DNA from: Ischnura elegans
Taxonomy: Eukaryota; Arthropoda; Insecta; Odonata; Coenagrionidae
Assembly: GCF_921293095.1 (NCBI RefSeq)
Contig: NC_060247.1
Span: forward strand, 55,029,111-55,093,110
Reading direction: 5' to 3'
DNA length: 64,000 nt
The notes below the pieces were generated by a model, which did not search any database, was not told where the DNA came from, and saw only the letters and a list, made by a program, of their open reading frames with translations. Each line of letters starts with the position of its first letter. Position 1 is the stretch's first letter. The position numbers were made by a program, and so were the translations under genes. Below, in pieces: positions 1-11,041 of this stretch.

Positions 1-312
1 ACCGGTGCGAGAATAATCCGAAGAAACACCGATACCTGTTTGAAAGACAAGCGGATCACGTGAGATGATGAAGAGGACCCTGGTAGAGAGTAGTCTTCAC
101 TCTCAGAACCAAATTTAATTTACCTCCACTGGCATGGTCAGCTATATTTCGATTGTGCAGTGCCGATGGTATTTTTTTAAGTTTTTCATGTGAATAAAGA
201 GAAGCTTGTGCCGAGTTCGGATTTATCTTCAATTGAGCAATGCCTATGACAATTTTTTTTATTTTGTATTTGAGTGTACAGTGAAATTTGGGCCAAGCTC
301 GAAATTGTCTTT

Positions 313-375
313 ACGGTGGGTGACAACACATTTAGAGGACGAATTGAGGATTCTCTTCTGTAATACTCGTGACAT
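313..375 (+). repeat. Dispersed repeat fragment shared with 32322-32382
   Basis: ACACATTTAGAGG.CGA.TTGAGGAT and then TGTAATA.TCGT occur in both places. No ORF. Confidence 0.45.
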
Positions 376-869
376 ACCTATAAATTTATGCTTGCCTTGC
401 AACTCCGCCTATTATTACTAATGCGACATTAGCTTAACAGGCTGATGAAGCTTTAGGAAAAGGATGTTTACAGATGATATCATCGCAAGAAGTGACCTTA
501 TTAATGGAAAAAATGGCATTTGTGAATTGCGCCATGCTGTTAATGTGCACTAGTTGCCTCATCTACTCGAAATAGGACACCCGTCCTACTTCACACAGTT
601 TTTTCCCTCCAATGCACTCATTCTCTTTCCTCTCGATCCGTCACGCTGAAGGATCTGCTTAACAGCTCACATCACTCCCATTAGACCCGTTCATTTTCCT
701 TTCGATGCGCCTTTCGCAAGACGCATTTAACTACGGTCGCTACAACTTAATTTGGGGTAACTATGGAGTTGAACACTTGAGAAAGGCGGCTACTGGTTCA
801 CAACAAATTAATAGCGTAACATGATTTGTAAACGTCATACTCTGAATGCAGAATGTATATCTCTTGGAG

Positions 870-962
870 TTATAAATACCAAGGATGATTTCCGCCGAGA
901 AAAAATATTTGGCTTAGCCAGGATTCGAACCCGGATCTCCCGATTGCCGGTCTGGCAATATT
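870..962 (-). repeat. tRNA-derived SINE, family 1
   Basis: Minus strand: a B-box GGGTTCGAATCC, then CTGGCTAAGCC and AAATATTTTTTC. The same body follows the tRNA-like head at 2868. Confidence 0.65.
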
Positions 963-1932
963 CGTTATCCCTCTGCGTTTGATCGCTTGGCGTCTACCAG
1001 ACGCCATGCAATTCTATTTTCTCTGCTCACATCGTATTTTCATAGTTAGGAAATTCATATTCCTTTTATTATTTTATGATTCTGAAATCGTCATAAATAT
1101 GATTATATTTTTTGTCACAATTATGGAATTAATTGCGATATTTTGTTGTTTTTGGAGTCTGGTAGACGCCACACGACAACTTGAGTTGTAATACGTTACA
1201 TGTGAATAGCTTCGTGATATTCATCGGAAAGTTTTAAATACGTTAATAATTTAAACTAGCGACTATTCAATGCATTAAATTTGGAATATGCGTCTTATTT
1301 TTACGAATTTTGTATTTCAATCAATTTAACTACTGAATAAAACTATTATTGCGAAGAATTTACTATGATTCTCTCGTAATTTGAGTGAACTTTGGCGTAT
1401 ATTACACCGTTTTCTCCTCTGCTACTTACGTTTATGGTGGCTTATTATATTAATATCGATGCAAAATATAAACCGCAAACATAAACATAAAAATTATGTT
1501 GTTTCATCGAATAACAACTTTCCAATCTGATAGGAGATATTTTGGTTCAAGTTCAACTGGACGCGCTATCCACATAAAATGTCTCCAAAATCAGTAATTC
1601 CCCTGAAGTCAAAATTATTTGTTCGGCCATTAGCAAAATCCGTACTGTGAAACTGTGGAAAATATATTTGCATTTAACGTCCAAGTCGAACATGTTGATA
1701 TAATTTCGATGAAAGAAAAACTGTAATATACGTCAAAATAAGTATTATTCAGTCTTTTATTGATACAAATCTCTCAACGATTATCATGCATAAATGTGCA
1801 GCCCATTCATGAAATTAATTATTCAATGAATGGTTTATAGTAGTTAAAACAGTTATTTCTACTTTCATGCATTTTGTTTCACCGTTTCAAAACGGCGTCT
1901 GTGAGACTCTGCGTGACAAATAGCGTTCCAAA
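957..1932. repeat. Dispersed repeat copy 1 with GGCGTCT/AGACGCC hairpins
   Basis: Shared with 45563-46065: an opening CCCTCTG then a GGCGTCTACCAGACGCC hairpin, a matching middle with GGTAGACGCCACAC, and a closing half-hairpin before GCGTTCCAAA. This copy has about 460 bp (about 1320-1780) absent from the other. It is probably a DNA transposon relic with inverted ends. No coding capacity. Confidence 0.65.
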
Positions 1933-1998
1933 TAGGGTGGCTTCCTATTATTTCTTTATTGCCTAAATCGAAAGATTCTTCTAGCACCCATTTCACGG

Positions 1999-2226
1999 AG
2001 GAAGAGTTCTTGGGTTTCCAGCCGGGTCCAAGGGTTTTTCTGCACCGATCGCGACGTTTCGAAGGCTAAGTCTGCCATCGTCTTCAGGGTGAATGGATTA
2101 GCCAAGATGTGTTCGTCTTATATACCTTTGCATTGGGTTCATGTGGGCTCTGATTGGTCGACGGTTGGAAACCCGAGAACTCTTCCTCCAGTCTATTCGC
2201 CGGGAAAACCTTAAATCCTTCGTACG
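1999..2226 (-). mobile_element. Penelope-like terminal fragment carrying a hammerhead-like motif
   Basis: Inserted in copy A of the 620-bp element. CATTTCACGG occurs at 1989-1998 and again at 2227-2236, a 10-bp target duplication. The ends are inverted: the left GAGTTCTTGGGTTTCC and the right GGAAACCCGAGAACTC pair. A hammerhead-like core lies on the minus strand at 2050-2092. The tail word GTTGGAAACCCGAGAA is shared with 34884-34899. Confidence 0.65.
2050..2092 (-). ncRNA. Hammerhead-ribozyme-like motif
   Basis: On the minus strand: core CTGAAGA (2087-2081), one extra base, stem II GATGGC/GCCTTC with one mismatch and a 7-base loop, then GAAACGTC. ACGT would form the short self-complementary stem III known from Penelope-element hammerheads, with cleavage expected after the C. 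The adjacent stem I is weak. Confidence 0.5.
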
Positions 2227-2867
2227 CATTTCACGGTCTTATATTGTTAAATAACGATATCTATTTTTCGCGATTAAATGAAAAGCGGAAATTTTCAAGC
2301 GCGCGAAAACGCAACGGCTAATTGTAAGTATGAATGTGGGTAGAGCCCGTGTGACGTAATTCTGGTTCCCTCTGCCGCCGTGTGAGGTGACCTTGGGGAT
2401 ACAGGCTGCTAGCAGGTAGCAGAGTACCCAGCTCGCAGGTAGCGCTTGGCTTAAATGAAGATAATTAGTGCCCTATCAAACAAAGGAAACTTTCCGACCT
2501 TAGGATATTTTAATAGGTGATTATTAAGAGATGCTTCCCTGAGCTCTGCGCCTCATGCATGCATTGGCAATCTCAGATAATGTAAAACTCCTATCTACTC
2601 GTATAGCATCTAGGTCCCAGTGACGTCACGTGGAGTGGCATCGTATGGGCGCCAATCTGGCCTTTTTCAAATGGAGTTAAAATTGACCGTTAAGACTCGT
2701 CTAAACTGGGATTTCTAAAACCAAACCATTTTTATATTATGAATACACTAATGGTGGTTAACGAATCGTAATCAATGCCTTTCGTTTTCTTTGATGAAGT
2801 AAACAACCCTTTGGTGACGCGATTGACGGAGGGCTAAAACTCATCCTGAAGTTCGCTCTGAGAAGAT

Positions 2868-2970
2868 GGCTTAGTGGTGTAATTGGCTCACACGCCTGAC
2901 CGGCTATTGAGGGATCCCAGCCAAGCCAAATATTTTTTCATAGCGAAGATCGTCCTTCGTGTATATAATT
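2868..2970 (+). repeat. tRNA-derived SINE, family 1
   Basis: An A-box-like TGGCTTAGTGGTGTAATTGG, a decayed B-box (AGGGATCCCAG), then AAGCCAAATATTTTTTCA, shared with the minus-strand copy at 870-962. Confidence 0.65.
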
Positions 2971-3719
2971 TTGCACCCGTCCACGTGACTTTCTGCAAAT
3001 TCACTTGTTTTATGAAGCTCGTGGAATGAGAAAGTAGCAAGGAAAATAATATTTAATATCTCTCGAAAGTCGCATGAACTCTTCAAAGTTCGCTTAAAGT
3101 TATTTAATGATAAAAACATGCTGTGAGCTTTGATTGGTGAATATCTCAGTAATACGCCAAGCGGATATTAAGATAATATCCGGCAATTTAAGCTATTGTG
3201 AACGTGGCTTTATTTGTTCATATATTACGCTATCACCTGGTACTTTTAGGGTATATAAGCCCGACTGTAATCAATATTTTTGTTAATTCGTTTACTTTGG
3301 TGAGTCTTCAAATGACCCACGAGAATATTATTATAAATAAAAATTTCAGGGACTGAAAATAAAGCTAATACATTAAAAAACAAGATAAATGGAATAAAAA
3401 TTGTAAAAACTTACCCCGTGCCGTTGATATAACTTCTATCTATATAGAATATCCATTAAAATTAAAAGTGTTCCCGTGATAATTTTACCGTGATCAGTGA
3501 GCATGCACACTACATTACTCATCATGCGTTGTCATACATTCACGAAATAATATTGTACTTTTAGATTGCGGTAATTGTTCTTTCTGGTGATTTCCATTTA
3601 CCTTTCTCCCCTCGCTAATGTCAATCGTAAGAAATTCTCACAACCACTTCCGCAACCCCTCATTCATTTAACCCTGCCTCTACAACTTTTATAGTAAAAT
3701 ATGGTCGCAAGAGTTAATA

Positions 3720-3960
3720 CTTTGATAGGTAGAGTGGTGGCTAAGTAGGTAGAGGAAAGGTTTCCTAGTTTGAGTCCCGGGTGAACTCTACTCACTTTAT
3801 CTACACAATGAATCCTTAAAGTACGAAGTAGTCCAGACAAAAGAACTGCTCTGTATTTATGATATTTGCTCGACGGTCGGACGGTGGATTAGTCTTGGGT
3901 GAATCCTGCCTTCACGTATCCAAACTAACCATCGTGTCAAAGGTGGAGGAAAGATTTCCA
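3720..3960 (+). repeat. tRNA-derived SINE-like repeat
   Basis: GTGGTGGCTAAGTAGG followed about 25 bases later by a B-box-like AGTTTGAGTCCCGG. The body downstream is not shared with other copies I recognised. Confidence 0.45.
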
Positions 3961-4248
3961 AATTCTTAGGACGACGTTGAAATAAGACGCATACAATGGA
4001 TTTAATACTGAATCACGCAAATTAAAAACTGGGGGAGTTAAACAGAAAACCAGGAGCTGATGTAGAAAACGAGTAATCGGCGTTTTCCACCAGAAGCCAT
4101 TAAAATAGGAAAATAAATTGGCGATTCAAAACGTTTGGGCTATATCTACGCATCTATGATGGTCGCTTTCCCAAGGGAGTCTATTGATGTCGGGAAACGC
4201 TGGGGCAACCCAAACATTTACACGGAAAAATAATTTAAAGTTTTTAAC

Positions 4249-4492
4249 CAAGGGCGTACCCAGGGTCACAATTATGGAGGGGCAAGCCACGGTTGTTCAA
4301 GTTGTAGGTAAGATTCGAACATGGAAAAGGTGAATGGAATCAACATTTTAAGGAAACTGTAACGGCTCTTTATTAGTTTTTAAAATGTTTTGCTTGATAA
4401 AATATTACTTTCCTTAAAGAAATTTGCAATTTTTACTTCTAGGGGGGAGGAGGGAAGCTGCCCCCTCCTGCCCCTCGCTGGGTACCCCCATG
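4249..4492. mobile_element. hAT-like miniature element
   Basis: It starts CAAGGGCGTACCCAGG and ends, on the reverse strand, CATGGGGGTACCCAG. The flanking octamers tttttaac (4241-4248) and cttttaac (4493-4500) match at 7 of 8 bases. The G-rich right end resembles the other hAT elements here. Confidence 0.65.
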
Positions 4493-5589
4493 CTTTTAAC
4501 CACTATGACGACCACTCTAGAGAGTTTTAGTGAAGAATAATGATAATGAATAACTTTATATGTAACAAAATTACTTTGCCAGTAGATTTAAAATTTTATC
4601 ATAGAGTTCTGCTAATTTAGCTCTAGAATTATTATCGTTCAATATTTTTTTTATGATGAATGAGGGTTATTTGAACGAAATTCGCTCTTTTTGAGTTCTA
4701 CCAGTTCACATATCCTCTCTTTAAGATCTTGATGTCGTACGACTCGTAACCGATTTCCGTATCGCGGAAAACCTTTACCTTCGCCTTTAACACACATTGG
4801 TTACCGAGATATTTATAGTTCGTAACGCTGCCACTCACACACTTGGTCAGCACTGCTGAAACCGGTAAAAGGAAGTTTGAAGGGAAGAACCAAGAACTAT
4901 CCAAGGTTTAGTGTTTTTGAAAAAAAACGATATGATCATTTTGAGTATTTGACAGCGCGAAAGGATCGGGGAAGAAGCTCCTGCGAATTGAAGTTGATTT
5001 TAAATACATATTAATGTAGTTATTTTCAGTGAGATGTATTTCTTGCTGCTGGTCATTAAAATTCAGAGGAGTTTTTAGACCTTCGCCGCACGAGGGCAGC
5101 ACTGAGTTACCACGGTTAAGTGAATGCTCGAGTTGGTTTTTAATGAGGTAGCGGCCGAGGTCGTATGAATGGGGCTTAAGAACATCCACTAATATCCAGT
5201 AAATCGTGTTTTAAATGGATGTTCTTGCTTTCATAATCTCTGTCTGTAAATATTATGTATTAGATTTCCACCTCCAATTTAAAGCGCAGTGAAAAAGTTA
5301 AATTACATTTTGAATCAAGAATTTTGGTGCAATAATTTTTATTCTGTAGATTCTCGTAGAAGAGTTGAACGATTCAAGCTCACACGTTAATTTAATGAAT
5401 CGAGTCACCATCGACATATCTTTCAAAATTTTCTGGTTTCCATGGACATCCCAAGAGATCAAATTTGAGGCCATGGAACTTGTACAAGAATACCAACTAT
5501 GCTATAGATATAAACAATTTAAACGTAGACAAATGATATGATATTTGAAGGAGGCATACGAGGCATATAGCTGTGGTTTGGTGGAAAGA

Positions 5590-5715
5590 GTCAGGAAGGA
5601 ATGATGGAGAGAAACCCGGCGTCATCTTTAGCCTGCTCTCATTGAAAGGCGCCAAGGGGACCACGGTTTAACATCCCATCCGATGGGTGGAGTGCAGCAG
5701 TTGAAGTTTCTTCCT
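5590..5715 (-). repeat. SINE family 2 (body only)
   Basis: Minus strand matches the body of the copy at 44385: ATCGGATGGGA, CCGTGGTCCCC, GGCGCCTTT and GACGCCGGGTTTC in the same order. Confidence 0.65.
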
Positions 5716-5799
5716 CTCAAAACTCAACCAGGAATTGGGTGCTCAATGAAAATTCCCTGCCATAATCAAAATTTGAAGCCGGGCTCACGGGGTGTGAAG

Positions 5800-6085
5800 C
5801 CAGCACTCTAGCCAGTAGCACGGCCAGGGTTTGGAAATTGGAGGGGGGGCGTTTACCGGAGATTTCGGGGCCCTTCCGGGGTGTATGGAAAACATTGCAG
5901 GGAAAAGAGGGGTCCCCCCAAAAATTTTGCAATTTTTGATGTTGAAAACGTGGTTTTTAGGACTTAAAAACAGTACTTTTGTATGAGTATTAATTAAAAT
6001 TAATTATATAAATTGGATTTGGGGCCTCTTTTAAAGGCTGCAACCCGGAAAAGCCCCCCACCCCAATGGCTACCCCATTGACTCT
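5800..6085. mobile_element. Possible hAT-like remnant with G/C-run ends
   Basis: The left part GGCCAGGGTTTGG then a G run, and the right part CCCCCCACCCC then ATGGCTACCCC, frame an AT-rich middle. The ends are only loosely inverted and no duplication was found. Confidence 0.3.
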
Positions 6086-6373
6086 AGCCACCACATCTAC
6101 CCCATCCCCAACGTAAACAAAATGGAAATTTTTATGTACCTTAGTAAAAGTTTATTTTCATAATTCTCAATAACAAGCATAAATATTTATAATGATTAAT
6201 ATATTATGAACAAGATGTGAACAATGCTATTTCTTCATTTTTGAAATTTTCACTTGCTTAGCCCAGTGTTGAGACTGCCTCATATTTGTAGTACAAATAA
6301 AATAATGTAGAATATATATAATATCAAATGAATCACCAATTCATCCCTGCTTAGCTGCTGTGACAAGAAGGCC

Positions 6374-7433
6374 ATTTCATCTCAAATAAGGCAGATAGTG
6401 CAAAATCATGTCAGGTGACCATCACCGATTTCTCTGAAATTTATATATGTTAAAGCAGTATCCTTATGATGAATAACGATGACTTTATCTCTGCTCAGAA
6501 CTGAACCGTCATAAAGTTACCGCCCCTTGAACATTGCAGTGTCAGGCCTCAGAGTAAAAAATGAAAAATCACATAAATGCTGATTACTAAGAAACCATGG
6601 CCTATAAAGCAGTGGTTATTGTTTTATTTTGAAGAGAATTCATTTATGCACATTATGGCATAACTTGCAAGTCATTTGAAGCAATAATAAACAAATAGGA
6701 CTTGTTTAAACAATAAAAATTAGTCATTATTTAACAATTTATTACTAAAAAAGGCCACCTTTTATTTTCTTTAAATTTCTCAGCGGGTAGTTTAAATGTT
6801 CTGCTTTCAATTAAAAAAATAAAAAAAGGTAGTATTTTTATACTTTTTGTTTTAAGGCATGTCAAAGTTAGGCATGTTTACGACTATTTTACACCAAGAT
6901 TGCATACCTTCAAGGGGGGAAAATGCCGTTTCATTCTACTTAGCATTCATAACAGTGAAAATTTCATATCTGAATGATTGGTTACATCTCTTGACTGAAA
7001 GCAAGTCCAATCTTGTTTACTTCCATGGCATCCAATGTGTGCAAACAACCACTGCTACTGGCTGGAAACGGTGAATGAGTCTCAATTTGCACAGAGTATT
7101 TTTCAATGGCAGTTCACGTAAGTCTTTCTTCTACTTTGGGCCATGTGGAACATTTCGATGGACCATGTGGATGCATAAATGAGACACTAATGTCATTCTC
7201 TTCTAAAGACACTGCAGTGATTTGTGAAATCAGGTTTGACCAGGTTTTTCGGAAGCACACAATGAAGTCATTCATGGTGAGATTTTGAGCACTGTACGTC
7301 ATTATATCTGAATTTGTTAGTGTCACAGCCTGTTTGATTGTGTGGATTACAGAGCGAGCTTTAGTTGTCCCGTGTCTGTTAACTACCAAGACATGAAACT
7401 GTTGATGCCATGTATAGGTGCACCTTTCAACCA
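6374..7433. repeat. Left arm of 1.05-kb inverted duplication
   Basis: Reverse complement of 9183-10231 with only scattered substitutions and an 8-base length difference near the outer end. It contains the 3' half of a decayed minus-strand coding region (7434-7114). Confidence 0.9.
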
Positions 7434-9016
7434 ATCATTTTTTTTGTCTACATAGGGTGGTTTCCTATAATTGTTCATTGCCTAAATGGAAACATTATTT
7501 CTCCTCGAATACATATTACTCGCTTTTAGATTTTTAAATGATGATATCTGTTTTTTGTGATTAAATGATAAGTGAAAATTTTCAAGCGTACGAAAACGCG
7601 ACGGCTAAGTATGAATGCTGCGAAAAGCCCGTGTGACCTCTGGCTGCTTGCGGCCGAGCATGGTGGTAGCGTAGAGTTCCTTGCTAGCAGGTAGTTCTTG
7701 GTTTAAATAAGGATTATTAATACCCTATCAAACAAAGAAAATTCTCTGACCAAAGGCAATTTTAAGAGGGGATTGTTAAGGGATGTTTCCCGGAGCTCTG
7801 TGCCTCATGTATACATTGGTAATCTCAGATGATGTAAAACTCCTATCTACTCGTATAGCATCTAGGTCCCTGTGACGTCATGTGGAGTGGCATCGCATCG
7901 GTGCCAATCTATCCTTTTTCAAATGAGGTTAACATTGACCATTAACATTCGTCTAAACAGGGATTTCTAAAAATCAAATAATTTGTATATTATGAATACA
8001 CTGAAGGTGGGTAACGAATCGCAATCAATGCCTTTCATTTTCTTTGATGAAGGAAAATGAAAGGAATGAACCCTATTTGGCTAGTTTAACATATGTAAAA
8101 TGTAAAAGTTTTATATTAGGCAAGGATATACTCACATGTTGTACAAAGGACTTGTTTGAATTTACTTGCCACAATTGAAATATCTCAGGTTTTAGTTTGT
8201 GTCATAATTTTTTACCAATTCTTGCAACTCTATCAGATGGACCCTATTCATGTCCTGTTGCATTGAACAACCACCAATGACTTTCTTCCTGTTTAAGACT
8301 TTTCTCCAAGTCAAATATCTGAAATGTTTTTTTTAATTAGCGGCTGACTTTTCTAAAATACATATAAGTATGATTTATTTCTCCATATGATATCTTTTTA
8401 CTCTATTGTTCTTCTATTTGATTCATCCTAAGAAAAGCATGTACAGTGTCCTGTGAAAAATCATCTGAAGTGCCTGCATACCTTAGTTATTATATTCCAC
8501 ACAGGTTAATATTGATATCTGTACTTTTTGCCAGTCATACGGTTGTACTTAATCTGGAAGAATCACACTCCAATTCTCGGAAAATTTGAAATGAAGCACC
8601 AACTCCACACCAATTAGTGTTACCAACTTCTCTTTTTGAATAGCTTCCCTTTCTTTTTTCCAGATATGGTGATGATAATTATACCTTTCTTGGTTCAATC
8701 CTAAACTTCGGCAATGAATTTCTCTGAATGAATGTTTTGTCTGAATTATTCTCAATGGCAGTGAACACATCTTGCTGATTAGGAGTTACACAAGAACAAT
8801 CTTTATCATGATCCAAGTAAAATGTAAGCACAATGTTGATTGAGCACTATGAGGAAGAGGATGCCAGCAGTATACATCAGCATTGCCCCATATTCCGAGT
8901 TTTTTTAGCTCTGCATGATATGTCAATCGTATGTTTGGTTGAAATTGGAAAAGCAGCCAATTTATGTTGTTTAGATTTAATTGTGGAAAAGAATGATAAA
9001 ATTTGAACATGGTCAC
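7114..9016 (-). pseudogene. Decayed coding region, uncharacterised invertebrate protein family (probably transposon-linked)
   Basis: Read right to left, fragments appear in order. LNQERYNYHHHIWKKE leads to LHFKFSENWSVILPD (about 8690-8549), with a stop and then VQPYDWQKVQISILT. Next is FNATGHE (about 8268) with a stop. Finally, after the inserted 620-bp element, a 106-codon open frame (7434-7114) has VSFMHPHGPSKC and WP. From memory, DF/SEN, IQ..HW..Q, F.ATGHGKG and FMHPHGP..F.WP are landmarks of large uncharacterised proteins found in many invertebrates. That assignment is inference and needs a search. Stops and the insertion make it a pseudogene. Confidence 0.55.
7453..8075 (+). mobile_element. 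About 620-bp dispersed element, copy B
   Basis: Uninterrupted relative of 1933-2812, lying in the spacer between the inverted arms and inside the decayed minus-strand coding region. It starts ATAGGGTGGTTTCC and ends, on the reverse strand, AATAGGGTTCATTCC. Confidence 0.65.
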
Positions 9017-9182
9017 TCATAGACATTTCACTCTCGCTTCTTCAAAAACTGCTGAGACATTATTTTACCATGAAGTACATATTTGACATTTATCACTTTC
9101 ATTAAGTTAGTAAATTCTTGCCTAATATGAAACTTGCATTTTACACATGTTAACAAGCTCAATTTAGACAAAAAATAATTAG

Positions 9183-9499
9183 GTGAAAGTAGCACCTGTA
9201 CATGGCGTAAACAGTTTCATGTCTTGGTAGTTAACAGACACGGGACAACTAAAGCTCGCTCTGTAATCCACACAATCAAACAGGCTGTGACACTAACAAA
9301 TTCAGATATAATGACGTACAGTACTCAAAATCTCACCATGAATGACTTCATTGTGTGTTTCCGAAAAACCTGGTCAAACCTGATTTCACAAATCACTGCA
9401 GTGTCTTTAGAAGAGAATGACATTAGTGTCTCATTTATGCATCCACATGGTCCATCAAAATGTTCCACATGGCCCAAAGTAGAAGAAAGACTTACGTGA
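9183..9499 (+). pseudogene. Inverted copy of the 3' end of the decayed coding region
   Basis: The + strand frame carries RHGTTKARSVIHTIKQAVTL, then SQITAVSLEEND and SFMHPHGPSKC, nearly identical to the product of 7434-7114. It ends at TGA after EERLT. It lies wholly within the right arm and has no start of its own. Confidence 0.6.
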
Positions 9500-10231
9500 A
9501 CTGCCATTGAAAAATACTCTGTGCAAATTGAGACTCATTCACCGTTTCCAGCCAGTAGCAGTGGTTGTTTGCACACATTGGATGCCATGGAAGTAAACAA
9601 GATTGGACTTGCTTTCAGTCAAGAGATGTAACCAATCATTCAGATATGAAATTTTCACTGTTATGAATGCTAAGTAGAATGAAACGGCATTTTCCCCCCT
9701 TGAAGGTATGCAATCTTGGTGTAAAATAGTCGTAAACATGCCTAACTTTGACATGCCTTAAAACAAAAAGTATAAAAATACTACCTTTTTTTATTTTTTT
9801 AATTGAAAGCAGAACATTTAAACTACCCGCTGAGAAATTTTAAAGAAAATAAAAGGTGGCCTTTTTTAGTAATAAATTGTTAAATAATGACTAATTTTTA
9901 TTGTTTAAACAAGTCCTATTTGTTTATTATTGCTTCAAATGACTTGCAAGTTATGCCATAATGTGCATAAATGAATTCTCTTCAAAATAAAACAATAACC
10001 ACTGCTTTATAGGCCATGGTTTCTTAGTAATCAGTATTTATGTGATTTTTCATTTTTTACTCTGAGGCCTGACACTGCAATGTTCAAGGGGCGGTAACTT
10101 TATGACGGTTCAGTTCTGAGCAGAGATAAAGTCATCGTTATTCATCATAAGGATACTGCTTTAACATATATAAATTTCAGAGAAATCGGTGGTGGTCACC
10201 TGATACCCCTCTGCCTGATTTGAGATGAAAT
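9183..10231. repeat. Right arm of 1.05-kb inverted duplication
   Basis: Inverted copy of 6374-7433. The spacer between arms is about 1.75 kb and holds the 620-bp element copy B. The arms end 680 bp before the first transporter exon found. Confidence 0.9.
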
Positions 10232-10907
10232 CCCCCAAGAGTATAAATATTTTGGTGGTAGTTAACTTCCTATGAGTATAGGCAATTTGCAATGCATAAC
10301 TAGGCAACATGCAATACATAATAAAGATAGGTACAATATTAATTTTGTAACTTTAAAACAAAATTTTGACTCAATTTCTTTACTTCAGAGTTTCAGAATT
10401 TCTTCAGAATTACTACAAAATTTACTTCAGAATTTCTTTACTTCAGAGTCTCTAATTTGAGTTATATCCTGCTTATATTATAAACTCTATGCTTGGTTTC
10501 AGAGGGTTGGATTATAATAATCAGCGAATCACTTATTCCTTAGGATTCAAGGAAGATGATTTTGTCTTCCTTTGGATCTGTCACTACTTAAGAGCTCCTT
10601 ATCAGGGATAGTATTCATCTGGTACCAAATCTTAAGTTCTATCCTAGAGATGGCTCCTCAAAAATTACAATGATTATTTAAAAAATAGAAATAGCTATTA
10701 CGGTTTAGATTATAAGCATAATTTGATACCTATACAATTGATTGGCTTAAAAAAACAAAATTATCCAAACAACTCTTATGTTAATTAATCATACTTAATG
10801 AAAGATAAAAATACATTTTTTCACAAATTATTGATCTGGAGAAAAATATTTAATTTCCTGCTATTATTAATGATAAGTTATTACTATAAATAACCCCTTC
10901 ATTTCAG
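10232..10907. other. No gene seen; intron just before the first transporter exon found
   Basis: AT-rich. A short stretch (10370-10450) repeats TTTACTTCAGA and CAGAATTTC. This should be intron of the transporter gene, since the exon at 10908 begins in mid-codon. Confidence 0.5.
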
Positions 10908-11041
10908 AGAAGATGGAACCATAGGAGGAGGAAATGCATTTGAAAAATGCAAAATGTACAATCTCACTGCAGAAGATTTAAAAGAGTCAAGCCATGAAAT
11001 CATTATTAATATTACAAGAAGGAGGGAAGTTCCTGTTGTTG
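10908..11041 (+). CDS. Transporter exon: large extracellular loop
   Basis: First exon found for the SLC22-like gene. The acceptor is TTTCAG and the donor GTGAGA. It begins with one leftover base, so at least one coding exon precedes it. It encodes the glycosylation-rich loop between TM1 and TM2, with KCKMY and sequons NLT and NIT. It ends after the first base of a Gly codon, matching the next exon. Confidence 0.85.

Larger units (their letters stand above)
1933..2812 (+). mobile_element. About 620-bp dispersed element, copy A (interrupted)
   Basis: Matches 7453-8075 across its length, including the word TACTCGTATAGCATCTAGG. Copy A is interrupted at 1999-2236 by a ribozyme-bearing insertion. 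The copy B ends suggest short inverted termini (AGGGTGGTTTCC against AGGGTTCATTCC). No ORF. Confidence 0.65.
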
